Of a DNA stretch of 64,000 bases, positions 15,820-23,651 are shown piece after piece (position 1 is the first letter of the stretch; each line of letters starts with the position of its first letter). The notes beneath the pieces were generated by a model that searched no databases, had not been told where the DNA came from, and saw nothing but the letters and a program-made list of their open reading frames with translations. Where the stretch lies: contig CAYGTO010000004.1 in the NCBI GenBank assembly GCA_964352815.1, positions 81,121-145,120 on the forward strand, given 5' to 3'. Source of the DNA: CAYGTO01 sp964352815 (GTDB lineage: Bacteria > Pseudomonadota > Alphaproteobacteria > Rickettsiales > UBA3002). Both the position numbers and the translations under genes were made by a program.

Positions 15820-15949
15820 TGTCATTGCCACGTGCGAAGCGCCAGTAGGCGCTTTGTCACAGGCAATCCATTCCATGAATGTCTTCCTGACATTTCAATT
15901 CTGGATCCCCGGGATAAAATGTCTGCTGACATTTTCCCCGAGGATGACA
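15820..15949. repeat. composite palindromic element E2
   Basis: The outer ends are TGTCATTGCC...GGCAATCCA and TGGATCCCCGGG...CCCCGAGGATGACA. It contains AAGCGCC-AGTA-GGCGCTT (15837-15854), a hairpin built on AATGTC-TTCCT-GACATT (15878-15894) and AAAATGTC-TGCT-GACATTTT (15916-15935). The last corresponds in position to hairpin C of E1 and E3 but has a different stem. It lies between the antigen-like gene and trpS, which run in the same direction. Confidence 0.8.
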
Positions 15950-15960
15950 TTTTTATTAAT

Positions 15961-16974
15961 CTAAAACCCAACAAGATTGCGAATTTCTGCCATGTGTGGT
16001 TCTGCCATTTTGCGTGCGCGGGTGCCATTCTCATGAAGCAGCATGTCGAGGTCATCTGGTCGCGCGAGGAGGTCACGCATTTTTTCGGTGATCGGCGCGA
16101 GATGTTCTGCCGCTGCATCGGCGAGCGCAGCTTTGAACTCCGAGAAATTACTGCTAGCGAACTGCGCGGCGCTGTCTTCGATCGACTGGCCCGACATGGC
16201 GGCATAAATAGTGAGCAGGTTGGACGCTTCGGGGCGCGCCTCCACATCATAGGAAATGCCTTCAGCCATATCGCTTTTGGCTTTTTTAAATTTGTTTTGA
16301 ATCGTCTCTGCATCATCGGTTAGATTAATACGGCTCATGTCAGATTCGGCCGATTTACTCATCTTCTGCGTGCCATCGCGCAGGCTCATGATCCGCGCGG
16401 CTTCCTTCTGAATCACCGGCTCGGGGAGGGGGAAATACTCTTGATCGACGGCACGGTTAAACGCGCCGGCAATGTCGCGTGCCAGCTCAATATGCTGCTT
16501 CTGATCTTCGCCCACCGGGACATGGGTGGATTTATACAGCAAGATATCCGCGGCTTGCAGCACGGGGTAGCTATACAGCCCAAGAACGGCATTGTCGCGC
16601 TTCTTACCCGCCTTCTCCTTAAACTGCGTCATGCGGTTGAGCCAGCCAAGCGGGGTATGGCAACTCAAAATCCAGGCGAGCTCGGTATGAGAGGGAACGG
16701 ATGATTGGGCGAAGATGATGTTTTTTTCAGGATCAATCCCACATGCGATGAAGGCGGCAGCGGTTTCACGCACACATTGACGTAAGCGCTCTGGGTCTTG
16801 CGGCACGGTAATCGCGTGATAATCCACAATACAGAACAGGCATTCATACTCGGATTGCATCGCGACCCAGCGTTTAATCGCCCCCAAATAATTGCCTAAA
16901 TGGAGGTTCCCGGTGGGCTGAATCCCGGAGAAGATACGGCCTTTTTGGGGCATTAGGCCTTGGGCGTTAGGCAT
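15961..16974 (-). CDS. trpS: tryptophanyl-tRNA synthetase
   Basis: Class I aminoacyl-tRNA synthetase charging tRNA-Trp. The HIGH-equivalent is TGNLHLGNYLG (residues 21-31) and the KMSKS motif is at about 204-208 (GTQKMSKSAES). It is 337 residues, the usual length of bacterial TrpRS. The ATG at 16974 is used; a second in-frame ATG seven codons later (MPQKGRIFSG) is also possible. It is divergent from the orphan 529-residue gene. Confidence 0.96.
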   Translation of the reverse strand: MPNAQGLMPQKGRIFSGIQPTGNLHLGNYLGAIKRWVAMQSEYECLFCIVDYHAITVPQDPERLRQCVRETAAAFIACGIDPEKNIIFAQSSVPSHTELAWILSCHTPLGWLNRMTQFKEKAGKKRDNAVLGLYSYPVLQAADILLYKSTHVPVGEDQKQHIELARDIAGAFNRAVDQEYFPLPEPVIQKEAARIMSLRDGTQKMSKSAESDMSRINLTDDAETIQNKFKKAKSDMAEGISYDVEARPEASNLLTIYAAMSGQSIEDSAAQFASSNFSEFKAALADAAAEHLAPITEKMRDLLARPDDLDMLLHENGTRARKMAEPHMAEIRNLVGF

Positions 16975-17126
16975 TGGAATCTCTCTACAAATTTGAAATC
17001 TTCGGTAATAAAGGCGAATCGCTTGGAAAGATCAAACAATAATTCCCTAATGCCATTTGCCCAGTGCCTCATGCCCTCATTGTGCAGTGCATATAACGCC
17101 CTGATTTAGAACAGTTTTAAGCGCTA

Positions 17127-17172
17127 ACTTCATAAAACTGTCACAAACGAATCACAAAAGCTGTGCTAGATT
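17127..17172 (+). promoter_or_regulatory. Pho-box promoter of the 529-residue orphan gene
   Basis: Three heptamers with 4-nt A-rich spacers: ACTTCAT-AAAA-CTGTCAC-AAAC-GAATCAC (17127-17155). After 11 nt comes TAGATT (17167-17172) as -10. The 11-bp repeat period and the 10-11 nt distance to the -10 are those of PhoB-activated promoters (consensus CTGTCAT-N4-CTGTCAT). The start codon is 29 nt further, behind a GGAG. Confidence 0.55.
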
Positions 17173-17200
17173 TAAATGTACGAACGGAGAATTCTATCTA

Positions 17201-18790
17201 ATGCAACAGACCGCAACGCAGAGCAATGTACCGATGGTGGCGCCCCATATTCAGGCTGCCTCGCATGCGTTTCACGCGCAGCAGGCTGCGAAGCAATCGC
17301 TTGCGCCGATGCAGGATGCACCGGTGGACCGGAGCGGCTTTTCAGGCTCGGTCGGGCATTTTTTACATGAGAATCGCGATTGGCTGGTGAACAAAAACCC
17401 GGTGGGAAATGCGGGTTATCATTGGCTGCGCTCTGCGCTTGCCTGTGTGCCGTACGGTTTGGCATGTGGCTTGGTGTTCTCTGGCGCGAATAAACTAAAG
17501 GGTATCAAATCAGGCCCGTGGGCAGACATTACGGCAACCCCTATGTTTGATGTGGCGGCGAAGGCGGCGGAAATTGGCGCGGGCTTCACGCTCTATCGGA
17601 CGACAAGTTTCGCGGGCCGACGCTTCTATGAGCGCGTGTTTAACCCAGAGAATAGTGAAGCAGATACGATCCGCGAATTGAGCGAGTCGGGCACAAACTT
17701 CGTTAATGATTGGCGCGAGAATTTTGATATTCAAAGCCATTCCGTGCCATGGGCTGCCTTTACATTGGGCGGGATTATGGTGTTAGGTGGGCAAGCGGCA
17801 GCGGCGCGTGGTCTTACTATGCCCAATGCGGATGTGCAATATAAGCTCAAAGATATTTTGCAGCATTCAGGCATCGCGACGATGGCCTATGGCTCGTTCT
17901 TCGAGGTAGCGGATCAGCTAGGAAAACGCCGGCGCGAGCGTCAGGGGATTGCGGACCCGACCAAAAATATTAACGACATCGACATGGATACGATTGAGCC
18001 AGGGAAGGTTCAGGATATTCTCGATCAGCCGAAAACCTACGGCTGGTTCACCGATGAATCTGGCCCAGGGCGATGGATTTTCCGTCGTGCACTTCCTGTG
18101 TTGGCCGGCGTTGGTAGCTATGTGCTTGTGAAGCCATGGGCGATGCGGATCGCTGGGAAATTAATGAATGCTGAAGTGGTCACCAAAATCCCACTCATAG
18201 GTGAAGAAGGTGCGAAGGCGTTCGAAGGGTTTTTGAAGAAGAATGCAAAAGCATTTGATCTTAATGCGAAAGGCATTGCTGAAGAAATAAGTCAATTCCA
18301 TAAGGCGGAAGCGAAAGAATTAACTGCTCATAGCGGGCTGTATGAGAAATTTGTTGGGCAGTACGATCCGGCCATTATTGAAGAAGGCGTCGCGAAAGTG
18401 AAAGCAGTCGCGGCGGCTCCGAATGCACAGTTAAGCATTACGAAAAACTCTTTTATCGAAGGCGTTGGTACATCACTTTTCGCCATGTATACGTTCGTCA
18501 AAGACCCGTGGGAGCGCCTTTATGATGGTGTGTTTGATAGGCTTGAACGCAAGGCGAACCCAGACTATTACGCGCGTAAAGATGCGCTGGAGAAAGAAGG
18601 CGTTGAGTTGCGCATTGAGGTGCGTAAGAAAGATCCAAATAAGCATGTGGATATTGATCCATTGCCGCCAGCTTCAGCCAATCGTGGTGGACAGCGTACG
18701 GATGCACGACCGGCCGACCCACGCCATCGTGTGAGTGCACCCGCGGCGCATGAAGGCCATGCTGCGGCGCATGAGATCGAACGCGCATAA
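17201..18790 (+). CDS. unknown 529-residue protein with putative membrane segments
   Basis: Not recognised. The N-terminal 45 residues are Ala/Gln-rich and low in structure, with no signal peptide. Hydrophobic stretches at about 78-95 (SALACVPYGLACGLVF), 183-202 (PWAAFTLGGIMVLGGQAA) and 296-312 (RALPVLAGVGSYVLV) could be membrane segments. The region 320-430 is charged and helical, and the His/Pro/Ala-rich tail (470-529) looks disordered. The ATG at 17201 follows GGAG. It stands alone between trpS and hemB and is preceded by a Pho-box-like promoter, so induction by phosphate limitation is a reasonable guess. It may be restricted to close relatives. Confidence 0.75.
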   Translation: MQQTATQSNVPMVAPHIQAASHAFHAQQAAKQSLAPMQDAPVDRSGFSGSVGHFLHENRDWLVNKNPVGNAGYHWLRSALACVPYGLACGLVFSGANKLKGIKSGPWADITATPMFDVAAKAAEIGAGFTLYRTTSFAGRRFYERVFNPENSEADTIRELSESGTNFVNDWRENFDIQSHSVPWAAFTLGGIMVLGGQAAAARGLTMPNADVQYKLKDILQHSGIATMAYGSFFEVADQLGKRRRERQGIADPTKNINDIDMDTIEPGKVQDILDQPKTYGWFTDESGPGRWIFRRALPVLAGVGSYVLVKPWAMRIAGKLMNAEVVTKIPLIGEEGAKAFEGFLKKNAKAFDLNAKGIAEEISQFHKAEAKELTAHSGLYEKFVGQYDPAIIEEGVAKVKAVAAAPNAQLSITKNSFIEGVGTSLFAMYTFVKDPWERLYDGVFDRLERKANPDYYARKDALEKEGVELRIEVRKKDPNKHVDIDPLPPASANRGGQRTDARPADPRHRVSAPAAHEGHAAAHEIERA

Positions 18791-18802
18791 ATTTCTTCAT
18801 TT

Positions 18803-18957
18803 TGTCATTGCCACGTCAAGCGAGCAGCGCGAGCGCGTACAGGCAATCCATTTTATGAATGTCATTAGACATTCATAAATATCAAAAGATCTGCTGACCT
18901 TTTGAATGTGGATCCCCGGGATCTTTTGTCTTGCTGGCAAAAGCCCCGAGGATGACA
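18803..18957. repeat. composite palindromic element E3
   Basis: The outer ends are TGTCATTGCCACG...GGCAATCCA and GTGGATCCCCGGG...CCCCGAGGATGACA. Hairpin A: TTATGAATGTC-ATTA-GACATTCATAA (18853-18878). Hairpin B: TCAAAAG with loop ATCTGCTGAC and CTTTTGA (18882-18905). Hairpin C: CTTTTG with loop TCTTGCTGG and CAAAAG (18923-18943). Stems B and C use the same sequence in opposite order. It lies upstream of hemB. Confidence 0.8.
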
Positions 18958-19008
18958 GGGTTCATAATCCCACTAGCAATTTCACCTCACTCGCGCTACA
19001 ACTAGCGC

Positions 19009-19995
19009 ATGTATGGAAGCTACCCAGATACCCGTCTACGCCGTTTGCGCCAAGCCCCCTGGCTACGCGAATTAGTACAAGAAACGCGGCTTCACCCAAG
19101 CGATTTCATCTGGCCTGTCTTCGTCGTGGAGGGCGAAAAGCAGCGCATTCCCGTCGATTCGCTTCCGGGTGTGGAGCGTTATTCGATTGATGTGCTGTGC
19201 GATGAGGTGAAGAAGGCCTATGATCTCGGTATTCGCGCGGTTGCATTGTTCCCGGTGGTGCCGGCGGAGAAAAAAACGGAGCTGGCGGAAGAAGCATATC
19301 ATCCAGAAAATCTCATGAACCGCACGATTGCTGAACTGAAACATGCAGTGCCTGAGATGGGCGTGATCGGCGATGTGGCGCTCGACCCTTACACCTCGCA
19401 TGGGCAGGACGGCATTGTGGAACATGGCGTGGTGGTGAATGACCCCACCGTTGAAGTGCTGTGTCAGCAGGCCGTGTCGCTTGCGAAAACTGGCTGCGAT
19501 ATAGTAGCGCCGTCCGATATGATGGATGGGCGCGTCGGCGCGATTCGCCATGCGCTGGACGCGGTGGGTAAGCAAGAGACCTGCATTCTATCCTATGCCG
19601 CGAAATATGCGTCAGCATTTTACGGCCCGTTCCGCGATGCGGTGGGTTCGGCATCGAATTTAGGAGCGGCGGATAAAAAGAGTTATCAAATGAACCCGGC
19701 GAATGCGCAGGAAGCGCTACGCGAAGTGGCGCTCGATATTGAAGAAGGTGCGGATATGGTGATGGTCAAGCCGGCGCTCGCCTATTTGGATGTGATTGCG
19801 GATATTAAAGCGGCGTACCATGTGCCAACCTTTGCGTACCACGTCAGCGGCGAATATGCAGCAGTGAAAGCAGCGGGGGCGAATGGTTGGATTGATGCTG
19901 AGGCGTGTATGCTTGAAGCGCTCATGGGGATCAAGCGTGCCGGTGCCGATGCAATTGTGACCTATGCTGCGCGCGAGGTTGTACCACTACTATAA
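19009..19995 (+). CDS. hemB: delta-aminolevulinic acid dehydratase (porphobilinogen synthase)
   Basis: Condenses two 5-aminolevulinate molecules to porphobilinogen in haem synthesis. The two Schiff-base lysines are K199 (SYAAKYASAFYGPFRDA) and K254 (VMVKPALAYLD). At the metal-binding loop the sequence is DVALDPYTSHGQDG (residues 122-135), with no cysteine triad, so the enzyme belongs to the zinc-independent, Mg-type group common in alphaproteobacteria. It is 328 residues. The ATG at 19009 is about 50 nt after element E3; no strong Shine-Dalgarno is seen. Confidence 0.95.
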   Translation: MYGSYPDTRLRRLRQAPWLRELVQETRLHPSDFIWPVFVVEGEKQRIPVDSLPGVERYSIDVLCDEVKKAYDLGIRAVALFPVVPAEKKTELAEEAYHPENLMNRTIAELKHAVPEMGVIGDVALDPYTSHGQDGIVEHGVVVNDPTVEVLCQQAVSLAKTGCDIVAPSDMMDGRVGAIRHALDAVGKQETCILSYAAKYASAFYGPFRDAVGSASNLGAADKKSYQMNPANAQEALREVALDIEEGADMVMVKPALAYLDVIADIKAAYHVPTFAYHVSGEYAAVKAAGANGWIDAEACMLEALMGIKRAGADAIVTYAAREVVPLL

Positions 19996-20037
19996 CGCCA
20001 TCCTTCGGTTTAACCGCGGTATGATGATGGTACGATG

Positions 20038-21036
20038 TTAATCCGGGCTGTAGGCATCAACCTGAATCAAACCACTCACGATTTTTTCACGTGCGGTTTC
20101 GACCTGTTCGATCAGTGACTGGTTCATGAATTCGCGATTATGCGCATCGACGGCGTAATCCATGGCGTGCTCTTTCAGCCCCATCAGTTTAATGCCAGGT
20201 TTCCACTTCTCTTCTTTCGCATTTTCAAGTGCGGTATAAATCACCTTATCCACGCGCTTGATCATCGAAGTCAATACATGGCCGGGGTAGGTGCCGTTTT
20301 GATTCGTATCGACACCGATCGCGAGCATGTCACGATCCTTCGCGGCTTCGAGGACACCAATGGATGAACCGCCAGCGGCAGCAAAAATAATGTCGATGCC
20401 GCGATCATATTGTTTTTGCGCAATGTCTCTGGCGATCTCAGGTTGCGACCAGGCCTCATCGCCTGTGCCGACCATATCGAAGGTGACGTCAATGGTCGGG
20501 TTGACAAATTTCGCACCCTGCATGAAGCCTAGCCCAAAGTTACGAATCAGCGGAATATCAACACCGCCGACAAAGCCAATCTTCTTCGATTTTGAAGTGT
20601 ATGCGGCAACCATGCCTACGAGGAACGCACCCTCATGATCTTTGAAGGTGACGGATTGGACGTTGTTAAACAGAGGCGGGACCAGTCCATCCACCACCGT
20701 GAATTGTGTGTTAGGGAATTGATCGGCGAGGTTGAGTACAGGGAGAACATGCTGCGCACCGATCGCGATGATCGGGCTGTGGCCTTCTTGCGCAACGCGC
20801 GCGACGAACTGAAGAATGTCTTCGTCAGCACCCATACGAAATTCTTTATAGTCGACACCCAAATCTTCTTTTGCTTTCGCGGCGCCAGAGCGTGACATGG
20901 CGATAAAGGCGTGATCGGTGTCTTCAGTGCCGAGAGAATAAAGCAGAGCAGGCTCCGCACGCACAGGGTGCGCGAGCGAGAGAATGAAGGCGACCGCAAA
21001 GAGCGCCACGAAAGATGCTTGCCAGGTATACCGCAT
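20038..21036 (-). CDS. BMP/PnrA-family periplasmic binding protein
   Basis: A Sec signal peptide (residues 1-27, ending HPVRA before EP) precedes a two-lobed BMP-family domain. Typical pieces are PIIAIGAQHVLPVLNLADQFPNTQF, FKDHEGAFLVGMVAA, KIGFVGGVDIPLIRNFGLGF, DIIFAAAGGSSIGVLEAA and AIGVDTNQNGTYPGHVLTSM. BMP/PnrA proteins bind nucleosides for ABC uptake. There is no lipobox cysteine, so it should be soluble in the periplasm. No ABC permease or ATPase genes are nearby. It converges on hemB; 332 residues. Confidence 0.88.
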   Translation of the reverse strand: MRYTWQASFVALFAVAFILSLAHPVRAEPALLYSLGTEDTDHAFIAMSRSGAAKAKEDLGVDYKEFRMGADEDILQFVARVAQEGHSPIIAIGAQHVLPVLNLADQFPNTQFTVVDGLVPPLFNNVQSVTFKDHEGAFLVGMVAAYTSKSKKIGFVGGVDIPLIRNFGLGFMQGAKFVNPTIDVTFDMVGTGDEAWSQPEIARDIAQKQYDRGIDIIFAAAGGSSIGVLEAAKDRDMLAIGVDTNQNGTYPGHVLTSMIKRVDKVIYTALENAKEEKWKPGIKLMGLKEHAMDYAVDAHNREFMNQSLIEQVETAREKIVSGLIQVDAYSPD

Positions 21037-21118
21037 TTCTTATTCTTCTCTTTCCTCAGAGATAGTGATATGCTTTGGCTGTAACAAACACAATTTTGGC
21101 CAATCGTTCAATAAAAAT

Positions 21119-22885
21119 ATGCAACTTTCTGAAAAACGTATCACATTAGTCCAAGAAATGATGGTAAAGGCCGGCATCGATGTGTTGCTCGTGCCAACGC
21201 AAGATGAGTTTCAGGGCGAATACACACCAGCCTGCGCGCAGCGGCTTGCCTGGGCAACCGGCTTTACCGGATCAGCCGGAAACGCCTTCATTAGCGGCCC
21301 TGCGCTAAAAGAAACCACACATTTGTTCGTCGATGGGCGCTACACGATTCAGGCGCAGCAACAATGCGGCGGGTTTGCGCAGATTCACAATATTGCGGAT
21401 GCACGGCCAATAGGCTGGCTTATTGATCAAGCGCAGCAAGCTGGCGCGCCGTTGGTTATTGGTATCGATCCGAAGCTGCATACGGTCGCGGCCTATGAGC
21501 AGTGGCAGAAACAGATTGATGATCATGCGGGCGACATGCCGCTCGAGATACGGTTGCTTATGCATAATCTCATCGATGCCGCGTGGGAGGATCGGCCGGC
21601 CGAGCCGAATCAGCCGATGAGTGTGCAGGCGCTCGATTATGCCGGGAAAGCGCATGGTGAAAAGATTGCGGATGTGTGCGCTGAGCTTAAGAAAAAGCGT
21701 TGCGATGCGGTGTTCATCACCAACCCCGATAGCATCTGTTGGCTGCTCAATATTCGCGGCAATGATGTTCCCTATAATCCGCTCGTGTTGAGCTATGCGT
21801 TGGTTGCGAGTGACGGTGCGGTGATGGTGTTTTTGAACGATACGAACCAGCCGGGTGAGGATGTACGCGAACATGTCGGTGACCAGGTGTCCTTTCATCC
21901 GATTGATCGTATCGGCGAGCTGCTCACGATGGTGATGCATGACAAGCGTGTGATGATCGACCCGCGGTCTTGCTCGATTTACCTCGATCAGTGTTTGGTG
22001 CAGGCCGGGGCGGAATTGGTTAAAGCGAATGATCCGTGTATTTTGCCCAAAGCGATTAAGAATGAGGCGGAAATCGCCGGGATGCGTGCGGCGCATGATC
22101 GCGACGGGGTGGCGCTGAGGAAATTTTTGCAGTGGTTTGACGAGCAAGTCGAAGCGCGCGGCTCGGTGGATGAGCTGCAGGCGGAGGAAGTGCTGGAAGG
22201 GTTTCGCGCCGAAGACCCGCATTATCTCGGGCCAAGTTTTGCCACCATTGCAGGCGCAGGAGAGCATGGGGCCATTGTTCATTACCGCGCGGTCGAAGAG
22301 ACCAACCGAAAGCTTCTTCCCGGTGAGTTGCTGCTGGTAGATTCGGGCGGACAGTATCGCGATGGCACGACGGATGTCACGCGCACGATGGTCTATGGCA
22401 ATCCGAGTGATGAGGCGATCGACCGCTATACGCGCGTGCTCAAAGGCCATATCGCGCTGGCGATGGCGCAATTCCCCGAAGGCACGAGCGGCGCACAGCT
22501 CGATGCGCTCGCGCGGCAGTTTCTGTGGCAGGTCGGGCTGGATTATGACCATGGCACGGGCCATGGGGTGGGCGCGTATTTATGCGTGCATGAAGGGCCG
22601 CAAGGCATCTCGAAACGCTACACCGATGTGGCGCTGCAACCGGGCATGATTCTCTCGAATGAGCCGGGCTATTATAAGGCGGGGGAATACGGGATTCGTA
22701 TTGAGAATTTGGTGCTGGTGGTCGAGAAAGGTGTCGGTGAGAGCGGTAAGAAAATGCTCGGCTTTGACACATTAACCAAAGCGCCGCTTTGCGAGAAACT
22801 TATCGATCGCAGCATGATGAGCGAGGCGGAGACCCAGTGGTTGGATACGTATCAGGCGTCGCTAAGTCGTCATACCGCGACTTGA
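21119..22885 (+). CDS. Xaa-Pro aminopeptidase (M24 family, APP type)
   Basis: Metallo-aminopeptidase releasing N-terminal residues before proline. Two creatinase-like N-terminal domains precede the C-terminal pita-bread domain with the metal ligands: both Asp in VDSGGQYRDGTTDVTRT, His in DHGTGHGVGAYLCVHEGP, and Glu in LSNEPGYYKAGEYGIRIENLV. From the ATG at 21119 (MQLSEKRITLVQEMM) it has 588 residues, the long APP1-type size. The longer frame upstream overlaps the divergent BMP gene and lacks support. The final residues (SRHTAT and the stop) are encoded by a palindromic repeat. Confidence 0.92.
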   Translation: MQLSEKRITLVQEMMVKAGIDVLLVPTQDEFQGEYTPACAQRLAWATGFTGSAGNAFISGPALKETTHLFVDGRYTIQAQQQCGGFAQIHNIADARPIGWLIDQAQQAGAPLVIGIDPKLHTVAAYEQWQKQIDDHAGDMPLEIRLLMHNLIDAAWEDRPAEPNQPMSVQALDYAGKAHGEKIADVCAELKKKRCDAVFITNPDSICWLLNIRGNDVPYNPLVLSYALVASDGAVMVFLNDTNQPGEDVREHVGDQVSFHPIDRIGELLTMVMHDKRVMIDPRSCSIYLDQCLVQAGAELVKANDPCILPKAIKNEAEIAGMRAAHDRDGVALRKFLQWFDEQVEARGSVDELQAEEVLEGFRAEDPHYLGPSFATIAGAGEHGAIVHYRAVEETNRKLLPGELLLVDSGGQYRDGTTDVTRTMVYGNPSDEAIDRYTRVLKGHIALAMAQFPEGTSGAQLDALARQFLWQVGLDYDHGTGHGVGAYLCVHEGPQGISKRYTDVALQPGMILSNEPGYYKAGEYGIRIENLVLVVEKGVGESGKKMLGFDTLTKAPLCEKLIDRSMMSEAETQWLDTYQASLSRHTAT

Positions 22886-22940
22886 TCGCGGTATCTCTAC
22901 TCATGTTTTAGGGATCCCGTGGTCAAGCCGCGGGATGACG
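22868..22940. repeat. palindromic element supplying the aminopeptidase 3' end
   Basis: The left arm CGTCATACCGCG-acttgat-CGCGGTAT and the right arm ATCCCG...CGCGGGATGACG are separate hairpins with inverted GTCAT/ATGAC ends. The stop codon of the M24 peptidase lies within the left hairpin, and the element ends ten nt before a Pho box. Confidence 0.75.
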
Positions 22941-22949
22941 ATCATAGAA

Positions 22950-22994
22950 TTGTCATAAAACTGTCATAAAACGCATTTTCCACAATGGTATAGT
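22950..22994 (+). promoter_or_regulatory. Pho-box promoter of the 104/74-residue orphan pair
   Basis: TTGTCAT-AAAA-CTGTCAT (22950-22967) differs from the PhoB consensus at one of 18 positions, and a weaker third heptamer CGCATTT follows at the same 11-bp period. Exactly 10 nt later is TATAGT (22989-22994), the same -10 and spacing as the E. coli phoA promoter. The expected start of transcription falls at about 23000-23002, on the ATG of the next gene. Confidence 0.75.
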
Positions 22995-23000
22995 GTAGAT

Positions 23001-23315
23001 ATGACAGTAACTCCTGAAGATTCCGCATTGTTGGGTTTTGCGCAAGCCGATGGCGCTGTGATGGATGGCGTGCGCGCATGCCGACATGCGCAAATGTATG
23101 GTGATACGAGTGCATTGCTAGGTGCACAGCAACAGCTTGGTAGCGCATTGGAATCGGCTGGTGCCGCGCCCGAATCGATCGGCGGCTTGGTGAATGCAGC
23201 GCTTGATAATGGTGCGGCGATGCAAAGCGCCCATTGCGCAGGCGGTTCGTTTGTTGAGATGGTGTCTCAGCGTGGCGCAGAGTTGGTGCAAGGCTTTCCT
23301 GATATTGGGTTTTAA
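23001..23315 (+). CDS. unknown 104-residue protein, Pho-box controlled
   Basis: Not recognised. It is an Ala/Gly-rich, probably helical cytoplasmic protein without signal peptide or membrane segment, containing LLGFAQADGAVMDGVRACRH and a repeated Ala-rich pattern (LESAGAAPESIGGLVNAAL; LDNGAAMQSAHCAGG). The codon pattern looks coding, and the ORF is followed 2 nt later by a second small ORF. The predicted -10 ends 6 nt before the ATG, so the message may be leaderless. A later in-frame ATG at about residue 21 is possible. Confidence 0.65.
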   Translation: MTVTPEDSALLGFAQADGAVMDGVRACRHAQMYGDTSALLGAQQQLGSALESAGAAPESIGGLVNAALDNGAAMQSAHCAGGSFVEMVSQRGAELVQGFPDIGF

Positions 23316-23317
23316 AT

Positions 23318-23542
23318 ATGGCATTTGATACGACACATGATCCTGAATTTTATGGTAAAGCACCGGCGTATGTGAACGGCGCAGGCGCAGCAACCAGCTG
23401 GGCGCACCGTATCGATCCTGCACGTGCAGAGCGCGAATCATTGATGGATGATTGCTATGCCGCTGATGAATCTTTGGGCAGCCACGCAGAGCGGATTGAA
23501 GCGGAAGCTGAAATGGAGCAAATGGAAGAAGCGTCACGCTAA
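23318..23542 (+). CDS. unknown 74-residue protein coupled to the previous gene
   Basis: Not recognised. It begins 2 nt after the preceding stop codon with no clear Shine-Dalgarno, which suggests translational coupling. It is acidic, with a Glu-rich C-terminal helix (SHAERIEAEAEMEQMEEASR). There is no signal peptide. It presumably shares the Pho-box promoter at 22950. A palindromic element begins 14 nt after the stop. Confidence 0.55.
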   Translation: MAFDTTHDPEFYGKAPAYVNGAGAATSWAHRIDPARAERESLMDDCYAADESLGSHAERIEAEAEMEQMEEASR

Positions 23543-23555
23543 TTTTATTTTCTAC

Positions 23556-23644
23556 TGTCATCCTGAGGAGCGCGAAAGCGCGACGTGAGGATCTCACGCG
23601 AACATCTGAGATTTCTCCACTGCTACGCAATGTTCGAAATGACG
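23556..23644. repeat. empty palindromic element (GTCATCCTGAG type)
   Basis: TGTCATCCTGAGGAGCGCG-AAAG-CGCGACGTGAGGATCTCA at the left mirrors TGAGATTTCT...CGAAATGACG at the right. It separates the orphan pair from the convergent uvrD and could act in termination. Confidence 0.65.
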
Positions 23645-23651
23645 AGAATGT

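Noticed and set aside
16975..17126. tRNA or other stable RNA gene between trpS and the orphan gene
   Set aside because: No cloverleaf or T-loop sequence was found here or in the other gaps; no RNA gene is supported anywhere in the window.
13920..18960. CRISPR array
   Set aside because: The repeats at 13.9, 15.8 and 18.8 kb are dispersed composite palindromes separated by genes, not regularly spaced direct repeats with spacers, and no cas genes are present.
21305..22564. 419-residue open frame antisense to the M24 aminopeptidase
   Set aside because: Shadow frame of a gene with all catalytic motifs; composition is Arg/His-rich with no recognisable domain.
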